This document shows, one piece after another, positions 6,307-14,333 of a stretch of DNA of 21,943 nt. The position numbers and the translations under genes were made by a program. A model generated the notes under the pieces. That model saw nothing but the letters and a program-made list of their open reading frames with translations. It was not told the origin of the DNA and made no database searches. Position 1 is the stretch's first letter; the number at the start of each line of letters is the position of its first letter. Origin of the DNA: RGIG2161 sp964525525 (GTDB taxonomy: Bacteria; Bacillota; Clostridia; Oscillospirales; CAG-272); assembly GCA_964525525.1 (NCBI GenBank), contig CAZGHD010000026.1, positions 1 to 21,943 of the forward strand, given 5' to 3'.

Positions 6307-7383
6307 ATGGTACACTTGTTACTTGGGGTTCCCGTATTGCTTTCCGCTGTAGGACATAAGAATAAAGCTGCAAGAGCATTTTCTTTTGTTTGGCTTTTTC
6401 TGTTTGCCGCTCTGCGGTACTTATACGGCAATGATTACAGAGGATACCAAAGCTGGTATCTGCATATAAAAAACGGAGGCGCTTCGCCGTATGACGGAGA
6501 GCCTTTGTTTACGTTACTCAATGTAATCTCGCCGTCATATTTTTTGCTCGTGGCTTTAGTGAGTGCTATTTTTGTATTTTCGATATATCGCTTGGCAGAA
6601 AGGGAACTAAAAGATCTTGCTTTTGCTGTGGCGGTGTTTATTTTCTGTGTAAATCCGTATCTGTTTTTGATGAATCTGTCGGCGGTGCGACAGTCGCTCG
6701 CTACTGCTGTTTTTGTTATAGCGGTTGAGTATGCGATAAAGCGCAAACCGATACACTATGCGATTTTGATATTTATCGCGTCTCTATTTCATAGAAGCGC
6801 ACTTATCCTTTTTCCTGTTTATTTCGTGGCAGTTCCCAAAAGGGTCAAGCCGAGAACGTGTTTTGTTATAATCGCGCTGTTGGCAGCGGCTATGATTTTC
6901 TTTGATATACAGGGAATATCAGAGGCTGTGGCGATCCTATTCGGAGACGGAGGATACCTTCATCACGTATCCGGCGGGCTCGGTAATTCGCTGAGGGCAA
7001 CTTTGCTTACGTCTGTTTATTTCGTTTATCTGATAATTAATCTTGATAAAACAGACGGGAAGACCGCGGCGTATACCAAAATATATCTTATTGCCATTAT
7101 CTGCGGTATTCTCGCTTACAGAGTGTCGATGTTTACCCGAATACAAATGTACTTTGACGTTTTTTCGGTAGTAGCTTTGCCGTCTTTATTTATGAAAAAC
7201 GCAAAGCAAAAGATAATCGCGGGCGGTAACGTGGAGGCAAAAAGTGTTATCTTTGCGATAATGAATAAGTATATTCTTCCGTGTCTTATCGTGCTGATAT
7301 ATCTCTTCAGATATTATTCGTTTTTTACAAATCCCGATTGGTTGCGTTTTCATAACTACCGTTCTTTGTTTGAATTGCTTTGA
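6307..7383 (+). CDS. wzy: EpsG/Wzy-like polysaccharide polymerase
   Basis: This 358-aa protein is made almost wholly of hydrophobic segments, probably 9-11 membrane helices. It carries the marks of the EpsG family of Wzy-type polymerases: RYLYGNDYRGY near 37-47, GEPLF shortly after, VRQSLA with Arg128, and LFHRSAL with His162. Wzy proteins join undecaprenyl-linked repeat units on the outer face of the membrane. The start ATG at 6307 has only a weak ribosome binding site and lies 8 nt after the previous gene, so coupling is likely. Wzy proteins diverge strongly, so the call rests on topology, these motifs and its place among glycosyltransferases and a flippase. Confidence 0.85.
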   Translation: MVHLLLGVPVLLSAVGHKNKAARAFSFVWLFLFAALRYLYGNDYRGYQSWYLHIKNGGASPYDGEPLFTLLNVISPSYFLLVALVSAIFVFSIYRLAERELKDLAFAVAVFIFCVNPYLFLMNLSAVRQSLATAVFVIAVEYAIKRKPIHYAILIFIASLFHRSALILFPVYFVAVPKRVKPRTCFVIIALLAAAMIFFDIQGISEAVAILFGDGGYLHHVSGGLGNSLRATLLTSVYFVYLIINLDKTDGKTAAYTKIYLIAIICGILAYRVSMFTRIQMYFDVFSVVALPSLFMKNAKQKIIAGGNVEAKSVIFAIMNKYILPCLIVLIYLFRYYSFFTNPDWLRFHNYRSLFELL

Positions 7384-7397
7384 CGTTGGAGGCGGAT

Positions 7398-8627
7398 ATG
7401 CGTATACTTCACATAAATTCGGTCCCGTACGGGAGCACGGGAAATATAATGTTTTCTCTTGCCGACTATATGAAGGCAAACGGTCATACTGCCTACGCTA
7501 CCGCGGGATTTACTTTCACTGACTGCAAGCGAAATGACTTTTTTATAACAAGCGGGATTTTTGAAAAATTCTTTCATAAGCAGATGGCGTATCTGACGGG
7601 CAAAGCCGGCTTTTATTCGGTCGGCGCGACAAAACGGTTGCTCCGCTTTATCGACTTGTTTTCTCCAGACGTGATACACCTGCATAATCTGCATTGCTGG
7701 TTTGTAAACGTTCCGCTGCTTTTTAGTTATATCAAGGAAAAAGAGATTCCCGTGGTCTGGACGCTTCACGATGCGTGGCCGTTTACGGGACACTGCGCTC
7801 ATTTTGACGGAGTTTCATGCGAGGGATGGAAGATCGGCTGTGGGAACTGTCCGCAGACGGGAGAATATCCTGCGAGTTTAATTGACGTTTCAAAAGAGAT
7901 GTACGTGAGAAAAAAAGAGCTGTTTTCAGGCATCAAAAATATGAACGTCGTTACTCCGTCAAATTGGCTTTGCGAGAGGGTAAAAGAATCCTTCCTTTCG
8001 GATTACCCGGTGACCGTGATAAACAACTCGGTTGACACGGATACGTTTAAGCCTAAAACGAGCGATTTCAGAGCGAGATACGGGATTGGTGCAAAATGGA
8101 TGATCCTCGGAGTGTCTGACGGATGGAGCCAAAAGAAAGGACTTGACGTTTTTATCGAGCTTGCGCGTAGATTTGACGACAGATATGCGATAGTTTTGGT
8201 CGGGACTGATAAAAATACCGAAAAGACTCTCCCGGGAAATATTATTTCTATCAGAAAAACTGCGGACAGAGATACGCTTGCAGAAATATATTCAGCCGCA
8301 GACGTGTTCGTAAATCCTACGAAAGAGGACACGTTTCCGACCGTCAATATAGAGGCATTAGCGTCGGGTACTCCGATAGTTACCTTTAACAGCGGCGGAA
8401 GTCCTGAAATAATTGACGAAAACTGCGGAATTAGCGTAGATAAAAACGACGTAGACGCGCTTGAAGCGGCAATAACACAAGTTTTGCGCGACCGACCGTT
8501 TTCATCTGACAATTGCGTTATACGGGCGAAAACTTTTTCAAAGGATAAATTTTTCAAAAGCTATGTAAGACTTTACGAAATTGCGGCGGAGAGTAGATAT
8601 GACCGAGCTCCAAAAGAAAGAACTTGA
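7398..8627 (+). CDS. Glycosyltransferase family 4, WcaC/group 1-like
   Basis: This 409-aa GT-B glycosyltransferase has an N-terminal half with RILHINSVPYGSTGNIM and VIHLHNLHCWFVN. It then has a Cys-containing segment, TLHDAWPFTGHCAHF through CGNCPQTGEYP, typical of a subfamily of bacterial exopolysaccharide transferases. The donor half shows ILGVSDGWSQKKGLD, VFVNPTKEDTFPTVNIEALASG (Asp311 and Glu319 as the EX7E-like pair) and NSGGSPEII. The four cysteines in the middle segment could bind a metal or form structural contacts; that is inferred. ATG 7398 is preferred over TTG 7380 because GGAGG at 7388-7392 fits it with correct spacing. It overlaps the next gene by 29 nt. Confidence 0.92.
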   Translation: MRILHINSVPYGSTGNIMFSLADYMKANGHTAYATAGFTFTDCKRNDFFITSGIFEKFFHKQMAYLTGKAGFYSVGATKRLLRFIDLFSPDVIHLHNLHCWFVNVPLLFSYIKEKEIPVVWTLHDAWPFTGHCAHFDGVSCEGWKIGCGNCPQTGEYPASLIDVSKEMYVRKKELFSGIKNMNVVTPSNWLCERVKESFLSDYPVTVINNSVDTDTFKPKTSDFRARYGIGAKWMILGVSDGWSQKKGLDVFIELARRFDDRYAIVLVGTDKNTEKTLPGNIISIRKTADRDTLAEIYSAADVFVNPTKEDTFPTVNIEALASGTPIVTFNSGGSPEIIDENCGISVDKNDVDALEAAITQVLRDRPFSSDNCVIRAKTFSKDKFFKSYVRLYEIAAESRYDRAPKERT

Positions 8628-10575
8628 ACTTCTCAGACAGTTTATACTTGTGTGCGATAAGCTGTCGCTAAAATACTTTCTCGTGTGCGGAAGCGCGCTC
8701 GGCGCTGTGAAATACGGCGGTTTTATTCCGTGGGACGACGATATTGACGTAGCTATGCCGAGGCGCGATTACGACGTGTTTATCGAGAGGGCACAGGCGC
8801 TTTTACCGCAGAATATATTTTTGCAAAATTATAAAACCGACGTGGAATATCCGCATATATACGCAAAACTGCGTGACTCTGATACCGCGTATATAGAAAG
8901 CTCTGCCGCCGCGCTTGATATAAATCACGGAGTTTTTATTGACGTGTTTCCTCTTGACGGCTATCCCGCTGAAAAGAAAGAGCAGAGAGAATTTGAAAGT
9001 CGTAAAAGAAGATACGAAAGAGAGATAAATACGGCATTTTTGCCACCGAAGCCGTTTGCCGGCAGGGTGAGATACCGTATAAAAAAGCTTCTCGGATACG
9101 GCAGGGATAGTTATAAAAATGCCGAGAGGTATGAAGATCTTATCAAAAAATATTCTTCGGATTTAACGGGATACCTGTGCAGTCACGGAGGACGGCAGGG
9201 TAAACTCGACTGTTTTAAGCGAGAGATTTACGGTGACGGTGCTGAGGCTTATTTTGAGGGGGTTTTAGTACGCGTCCCGCTTGAGTATGATGCGTATCTT
9301 ACTCAAAAATACGGAGATTGGCGTGCCGATCTTCCGCAAAATGAACGTCAAGGACATCACTGTTTTACCGTGTGCGATACCGAAAATTCTTATGCGGACT
9401 ACACCGAGGGCGGGCGTGGGATGAAGATAGCGTTTCTATCGAACTATTTTAATCATCATCAGAAGGAGCTATCGGACGCGCTTTACTCTATTACCGGCGG
9501 GAATTACAGATTTATCTCTACCGGTAAAATGAAAGAAGAACGCTATGCACTCGGATACGGGCGCGAGTCTGTGCCGGAATACGTAGTCGAAATAAATGAG
9601 AATAACTCAGGCGTCGTACAGAATTTTATAGACGACGCGGACGTCGTGATATTCGGCTCTGCGCCCGAATATTTACTGAAAAACCGCAAAAAACGCAGCA
9701 AAATGATATTCAGGTACTTTGAACGTCCGTTCAAATCCGGGATAAATCCTCTTGGATATTTACCGAGATTTGTACTGTGGCACATAAGAAATCCTCGTAA
9801 AAAACCGATATATCTTTTGTCGGCGGGCGGATTTTCGGCGGGAGATTACAGCAAATTTTTGTTGTTCAAAAGCAAAGCCTACAAATGGGGATATTTTCCC
9901 GAAACCGTCAGGTATGAAAATACCGACCGATTGTTTACGGCAAAAAATCCCACAAAAATTCTATGGGCAGGAAGATTTATTCCGTTTAAACATCCCGAGG
10001 CGGTGGTCGAAGTTGCGCGCAGACTAAAATCCGACGGGTATGATTTTGAAATAGAAATGGTCGGAAACGGTGCGATGCTTGAATCTATTCAAAATAGCGT
10101 AAAAGATAACGCGCTTGAGAACATAATCACCCTTTGCGGCGCGATGACCCCGCAAAAAGTCAGGAAACATATGGAAACCGCGGGGATATTCTTGCTTACG
10201 TCTGACAAAGGAGAGGGCTGGGGCGCGGTAGTCGGTGAGGCGATGAACAGCGGATGCGCTGTGATCGCGAGTCACGAAGCCGGCTCTGTTCCGTTTCTGA
10301 TACAAGACGGAGAGAACGGTGCGGTCTATCAAAGCGGGAACGTCGATATGCTTTGCGAAAAGGTAAAAGAACTGCTTGACGACAGAGAACTTGAGCGGAG
10401 ACTCGGACTTGCGGCGTACCACACGTTAACCGACAGTTGGAACGCACGAGAGGCGGCAAAGCGGTTGATTAAACTCGCGAGAGTTCTTGACCGAAAACGT
10501 AGAAACAGCTTTCCTTTTAGCGACGGACCTTGCAGTAAAGCAGAATTTATTAGCGACAGGTGGGAAAAACGGTGA
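8599..10575 (+). CDS. LicD phosphotransferase-GT4 glycosyltransferase fusion
   Basis: This 658-aa bifunctional protein joins two domains usually found separately. Residues 1 to about 265 form a LicD domain: CGSALGAVKYGGFIPWDDDID with metal-binding Asp46-Asp50, then GVFIDVFPLDGYP and a C-terminal YGDWRADLPQNERQGHH. LicD proteins transfer phosphocholine or other phospho-substituents to sugars. Residues 275-658 form a complete GT4 enzyme starting MKIAFLSNYFNHHQ, with WAGRFIPFKHP at 456-466 and an EX7E motif (Glu539, Glu547) in GEGWGAVVGEA. No stop or frameshift separates them. An internal ATG at 9421 with GAGGG 10 nt upstream could also give a free GT4. ATG 8599 follows GGCGGAGAG; an alternative TTG at 8581 is less likely. 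The substituent and sugar are unknown. Confidence 0.88.
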   Translation: MTELQKKELELLRQFILVCDKLSLKYFLVCGSALGAVKYGGFIPWDDDIDVAMPRRDYDVFIERAQALLPQNIFLQNYKTDVEYPHIYAKLRDSDTAYIESSAAALDINHGVFIDVFPLDGYPAEKKEQREFESRKRRYEREINTAFLPPKPFAGRVRYRIKKLLGYGRDSYKNAERYEDLIKKYSSDLTGYLCSHGGRQGKLDCFKREIYGDGAEAYFEGVLVRVPLEYDAYLTQKYGDWRADLPQNERQGHHCFTVCDTENSYADYTEGGRGMKIAFLSNYFNHHQKELSDALYSITGGNYRFISTGKMKEERYALGYGRESVPEYVVEINENNSGVVQNFIDDADVVIFGSAPEYLLKNRKKRSKMIFRYFERPFKSGINPLGYLPRFVLWHIRNPRKKPIYLLSAGGFSAGDYSKFLLFKSKAYKWGYFPETVRYENTDRLFTAKNPTKILWAGRFIPFKHPEAVVEVARRLKSDGYDFEIEMVGNGAMLESIQNSVKDNALENIITLCGAMTPQKVRKHMETAGIFLLTSDKGEGWGAVVGEAMNSGCAVIASHEAGSVPFLIQDGENGAVYQSGNVDMLCEKVKELLDDRELERRLGLAAYHTLTDSWNAREAAKRLIKLARVLDRKRRNSFPFSDGPCSKAEFISDRWEKR

Positions 10576-11555
10576 AAGATCTTATCTCGGTGATAGTACC
10601 GCTTTATAACTCGGAGAAGTGGATCGCGGAGTGTTGTGAGTCTGTGCTTTCTCAGAGTTACGAAAACACGGAGCTTATACTTATAAACGACGGCTCATCC
10701 GACTCAAGCGGTGAGATTATAGAGAACATCGCTTTGCACGACGAGAGGGTAAAGATTATAAATATCGAGCACTCGGGTGTGAGCTGCGCGCGTAACGCCG
10801 GACTTGATGCGGCGGCAGGAGAATACATAGCTTTTCTTGATTCTGACGACACGCTCGAGCGGGAAGCGCTTTCGGTTATGCATCGACTTTGCAAAGAATC
10901 TGATGCGGATATTGCGGTATGTGCGAAGATGGAAATCTCGCCGGACGGGCGCATAGAAGTGCGCGAATTTCCGATGCCGTATGAGACTTGGCTTGGTAAT
11001 GACGGGCTGAAAGCATCGCTTTCCGACCATCCTGCGACTTATTCCGTATGGGGAAAGCTCTACCGAAAAGAGCTTATAAAAGACGTTCGTTTTACTCAAG
11101 GCAGGCAAGCGCACGAAGACAGCTTTTTCGTGTTTCAGTGTATGTTAAAACAGCCGAAAGTTGTGGTAAGCAGTACCATGGTATTAAATTACAGAGTGCG
11201 TGGCAACAGTTTGTCCCACGCAGAGGACGCGAGTAAAGTCGACGACATTCTGTATTTTGCAAACGAAAAGGAACGGATAGTAAAAGCTAAATTTCCCGAA
11301 TTTTCGGATTTAGCCGAAAACGTAAAAATAAAAGCAAATATGTCCGCGCTCGGAGTTCTTATGCGAATATCGCACACCGACGTAAGAGTACGTGAACGTG
11401 AATGCATAAAAACGGTAACGGAACTAAAACGGTACTTTATTCCGATTAACAGAAAAGAACGGAGATTCTTTTTTATCGTATGTCACCGTTTATATTTTCC
11501 GTTTAAATTCTTGTTTGGATTTTTCAGAAAAATAAAGAGGAGCTTGTTAAAATGA
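10572..11555 (+). CDS. Glycosyltransferase family 2
   Basis: This 327-aa GT-A glycosyltransferase contains ISVIVPLYNSEKWI at the N-terminus, LINDGSSDSS, GVSCARNAGLD, and the metal-binding FLDSDDTLE (Asp90, Asp92, Asp93). The HED motif at 181-183 is the usual catalytic region of CpsI/WcaA-like GT2 enzymes. The C-terminus is basic and aromatic (FFFIVCHRLYFPFKFLFGFF), suggesting binding to the membrane surface. The best start is GTG 10572, which overlaps the previous stop as GTGA and has AGGTGGG upstream. A GTG at 10560 would lie inside that ribosome binding site. The sugar is not assignable. It overlaps the flippase gene by 4 nt (ATGA). Confidence 0.9.
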   Translation: MKDLISVIVPLYNSEKWIAECCESVLSQSYENTELILINDGSSDSSGEIIENIALHDERVKIINIEHSGVSCARNAGLDAAAGEYIAFLDSDDTLEREALSVMHRLCKESDADIAVCAKMEISPDGRIEVREFPMPYETWLGNDGLKASLSDHPATYSVWGKLYRKELIKDVRFTQGRQAHEDSFFVFQCMLKQPKVVVSSTMVLNYRVRGNSLSHAEDASKVDDILYFANEKERIVKAKFPEFSDLAENVKIKANMSALGVLMRISHTDVRVRERECIKTVTELKRYFIPINRKERRFFFIVCHRLYFPFKFLFGFFRKIKRSLLK

Positions 11556-13051
11556 AAGGTGAAACGGATAAAATAAAACTCGGTGCGCTTTTGTCCTACG
11601 TGTCGGTAGCCATAAATATTTTATCCGGCCTCGTGTACAGCCCGTTTATAATAAAAAGCGTCGGAAAGAGCGAGTACGCGATATTCGTTCTCGTTAATTC
11701 TCTCGTCTCTCTTTTCTTGATAGATTTCGGACTCGGAGCTACTGCTTTGCGATTTTTGTCAAAATATCGCGCGGAGGGTGCTGATGACAAGATAAACGCG
11801 TTTCTCGCCTGCATATACAGGCTTTATCTCGCGATTGATGTCCTCATAATCGCGGCGTTCACGGTAACGTTTTTCTCGCTTGACTATATTTATCCGACTC
11901 TTTCGGAGGGAGAGCTTTCCGCACTCAAGAGCGCGTTTGCCGTTGCCGCCGCGTTCAGCACGCTGAATTTTCCGTTTTCTGCTCTGGGGGGAGTACTTAC
12001 CGCGTATTCAGAATTTGTGCATATAAAGCTTGCGGATATTTTCCATCGTGTGGCGAGTCTTGCGCTTGTGTTTACTGCGCTTTCGTGCGGCGGCGGGGTC
12101 GTTTCTGTCGTTTTGATAAACGGTGTTTGCTCCACCATCGTTACAGTGTATAAATTTGTGACGGTAAAAAGAAAAACTAAAGCAAAAGCGGATTTTGCTT
12201 ACCGTGACCGTGAAACCTACCGCGAGATAATCTCATTTTCGGCGTGGTCGGCTGTTTCTTCTCTTTCACAGCGGCTTATATTCAATATAACTCCGTCAAT
12301 CCTCGGTGCTTTTTGCGGTGCTGACGATATAGCGGTGTTCGGTGTGATAACGGCTATTGAGAGCTACACCTACGTCGTTACAAACGCAATACACGGACTT
12401 TTTCTGCCACGCGTTTCAAAAATATATACCGAGCCTGAACCGGAGAAAAATCTGTCAATTCTGATGCTTTCGGTAGGCAGATTTCAGTATATCATAAACG
12501 GACTTGTCGTAGCGGTGTTCGCGGCAGTAGGTACTGAATTTATCCGACTTTGGGTTGGAGAAGGGTATGGCGGTGCATATATCGGAGTTATATTGGTAAC
12601 TCTACCCGGATTGCTTTTTAATTCCTTGCATATCGCGACGACCGCGCTGTCGGTAACTCACAGGGTACATCTTTACGCTTTGATAAACGTTTTTACAGGA
12701 GTTATAAACGTTGCTTTATCTCTGGCTCTTTCTCCGCGATACGGGGCTGTCGGAGCGTGCGTGTCTATCGCAGTGGCATATCTTTTCAGAACTGCCGCGC
12801 TGAATTTCATTTGCGTAAAATTTCTTAAACTCGATATGCTTGCTTTTTCTAAAAACTGCTATCTTACTCTCACTCCGCCTATATTTATTTCTGCGGCGGC
12901 AGGTATTATGCTGTCGGGGACTTTTTCTTTCGGCTGGGGCGGATTTATAATAAAAGCGGCGTTTACAGTACTTATTTTTATGGTGTTTACGCTGATTTTT
13001 GATGCGGGAACGAGAAAAAAACTGCGCGAGATTTGCGCTAAAAAACGGTGA
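11552..13051 (+). CDS. wzx: Wzx-type oligosaccharide flippase
   Basis: This 499-aa integral membrane protein of the polysaccharide transport (MOP/MATE superfamily) type has about 12-14 predicted membrane helices spread over its whole length. The N-terminal segment LSYVSVAINILSGLVYSPFIIKS and the following GKSEYAIFVLVNSLVSLFLIDFGL, ALRFLSKY are characteristic of Wzx proteins. It would move the undecaprenyl-linked repeat unit from the cytosolic to the outer face, where the Wzy-like protein encoded at 6307 polymerises it. It starts within the ATGA overlap of the preceding gene after a GAGGAG ribosome binding site. The length is normal and the gene is intact. Confidence 0.92.
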   Translation: MKGETDKIKLGALLSYVSVAINILSGLVYSPFIIKSVGKSEYAIFVLVNSLVSLFLIDFGLGATALRFLSKYRAEGADDKINAFLACIYRLYLAIDVLIIAAFTVTFFSLDYIYPTLSEGELSALKSAFAVAAAFSTLNFPFSALGGVLTAYSEFVHIKLADIFHRVASLALVFTALSCGGGVVSVVLINGVCSTIVTVYKFVTVKRKTKAKADFAYRDRETYREIISFSAWSAVSSLSQRLIFNITPSILGAFCGADDIAVFGVITAIESYTYVVTNAIHGLFLPRVSKIYTEPEPEKNLSILMLSVGRFQYIINGLVVAVFAAVGTEFIRLWVGEGYGGAYIGVILVTLPGLLFNSLHIATTALSVTHRVHLYALINVFTGVINVALSLALSPRYGAVGACVSIAVAYLFRTAALNFICVKFLKLDMLAFSKNCYLTLTPPIFISAAAGIMLSGTFSFGWGGFIIKAAFTVLIFMVFTLIFDAGTRKKLREICAKKR

Positions 13052-13057
13052 GTCTAT

Positions 13058-14104
13058 ATGAAAAAGATTTTTATTGACGCATATACGAAAATGAATCTCG
13101 GAGACGATATGTTCCTGCTTTCGCTTGTCAGGCGGTACCCGAATACTCAATTTTTCGTAAAAGCGGAGGAAAAACACGCCGCCGCATATTCAGACGAGAA
13201 AAATCTGACGGTGCTTGAAGCTCGGAAAAAGAACCGTATTTTAAAACAGCTCGAATATAGATTTAAGTACGACGGGTACGTTAAACTCGGGGGCTCGATA
13301 TTTATGGAAAGGCCTAACGAAAAATCGCGTGCCCCTCTGCCGCGTTTTGTATCGAAAGTATTTAACCGCAATAAATTCGTTATCGGAGCAAATTTCGGTC
13401 CGTATTATACCGATAATTTCCTCGAGCGGGCAAAGGCGAGCTTTTACGGTTACAGAGGAGTCAGTTTCAGAGACACGTATTCTGCTGAATTGTTTTCTGA
13501 ATTTGAGAATATAACAAAAGCGCCCGACATACTTTTCGGATACGCAAATTATCCCGAATATAACGCCGGAAACGGCGTCGGGATAAGCGTTATAGCGCCG
13601 GAAAACAAATTAACGGTAGACAAATATGCCGATAGGTATTATAATATAATTGTCGAAATATGCGAGATTTTGATCTCCCGCAAAATCCCTGTTACCTTGT
13701 TCGGCTTTTGCGAGTTTGAAGGGGACGGCGAGGCGATTGATCGCATTTTGAAAATGCTAAGTAATCCATCGGCGGTGAAAACTTCGGTATATCGCGGAGA
13801 CGTTGACAGCTTTTTGAGAGAGATAAACGGGTGCGAGAGTATTATCGCTTCGCGTTTTCATGCGTCGGTGATAGGAATGACTATGAAAAAGAAGGTCTAT
13901 CCGATAATATACAGCCCGAAACAGACGAATATGCTCAAAGATATTTCCTTTGGCGGAGCTGTTTTTGATATGTACGGCGGTTATTTTCCCTCAGCCGAGA
14001 GTGTTGTAGACGAGTGCTTTTCTGACAGATCGGTGACTTGTACCGATGCTTTTGCGTCCGACTCGGAGAAGCAGTTTTGCGCTATGGACAAGTTTATAAA
14101 CTGA
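13058..14104 (+). CDS. Polysaccharide pyruvyl transferase family protein
   Basis: This 348-aa protein has the layout of the pyruvyl transferase family (CsaB/WcaK/EpsO-like), which adds a pyruvate ketal from phosphoenolpyruvate to a sugar. Visible elements are NLGDDMFLLSL at the N-terminus (Asn13-Asp17), LGGSIF, VIGANFGPYYT, GVSFRDTYSAELF, KAPDILFG, and late in the protein SRFHASVIGM with His268. His268 is in the position of the conserved active-site His of the family. Pyruvylation would give the polysaccharide a negative charge. Some family members have other roles, so the reaction is likely rather than certain. The ATG lies 6 nt after the flippase stop, with GGTGAG overlapping that stop as ribosome binding site. 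Confidence 0.85.
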   Translation: MKKIFIDAYTKMNLGDDMFLLSLVRRYPNTQFFVKAEEKHAAAYSDEKNLTVLEARKKNRILKQLEYRFKYDGYVKLGGSIFMERPNEKSRAPLPRFVSKVFNRNKFVIGANFGPYYTDNFLERAKASFYGYRGVSFRDTYSAELFSEFENITKAPDILFGYANYPEYNAGNGVGISVIAPENKLTVDKYADRYYNIIVEICEILISRKIPVTLFGFCEFEGDGEAIDRILKMLSNPSAVKTSVYRGDVDSFLREINGCESIIASRFHASVIGMTMKKKVYPIIYSPKQTNMLKDISFGGAVFDMYGGYFPSAESVVDECFSDRSVTCTDAFASDSEKQFCAMDKFIN

Positions 14105-14138
14105 AAGATAACGTCAACAGTGCATTTAGCTTCCGTTG

Positions 14139-14270
14139 TGTCATACTGAGCGAAGACCCATAAAGGAGATTCCGCCTGACGGCGCCCTCTCTTCGGTCGG
14201 GTTCGAGTCGAATGATCGAAGATCATTCTCCCTCAGAATGACACCTTTATGGGTCGTAGTCGAAGTATCT
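14139..14270. repeat. Intergenic inverted-repeat element, apparently interrupted
   Basis: The gap 14105-14333 holds no gene. Its outer ends, TGTCATACTGAGCG (14139-14152) and CGTAGTCGAAGTATCT (14255-14270), resemble the two halves of a short dispersed bacterial intergenic repeat. That repeat reads as TGTCAT-CTGAGCG followed by AGTCGAAG-ATCT. Here the halves are split by about 100 bp that carries its own terminal inverted repeats. The repeat identity is from memory of such elements, not from a search. Confidence 0.5.
14155..14255. mobile_element. MITE-like 101-bp element with 12-bp terminal inverted repeats
   Basis: GACCCATAAAGG (14155-14166) and CCTTTATGGGTC (14244-14255) are perfect inverted repeats bounding 101 bp. 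Just outside lie CGAAG (14151-14155) and CGTAG (14255-14259), a possible 5-bp target duplication with one mismatch. Inside is a perfect 8-bp hairpin (14210-14217 with 14221-14228, GAA loop). CTCAGAATGACA (14232-14243) is complementary, with one mismatch, to TGTCATACTGAG at 14139-14150 outside. No transposase is encoded. The element could instead be a structured intergenic repeat that never moved by itself. Confidence 0.45.
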
Positions 14271-14333
14271 CGGACAAGAGTACCCAAAAAATTATCATGA
14301 ACAAACTAATGTAAAAAATACAAGAGGTAAACT

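Noticed and set aside
7356..7802. A 148-codon minus-strand frame across the Wzy/GT4 junction
   Set aside because: It is antisense to two clearly coding genes, has no ribosome binding site, and its product is a basic low-complexity sequence.
14105..14333. A promoter or small gene in the gap before capE
   Set aside because: No -35/-10 pair of reasonable quality and no ORF with a ribosome binding site was found. The space is accounted for by the repeat element and a ribosome binding site for capE.
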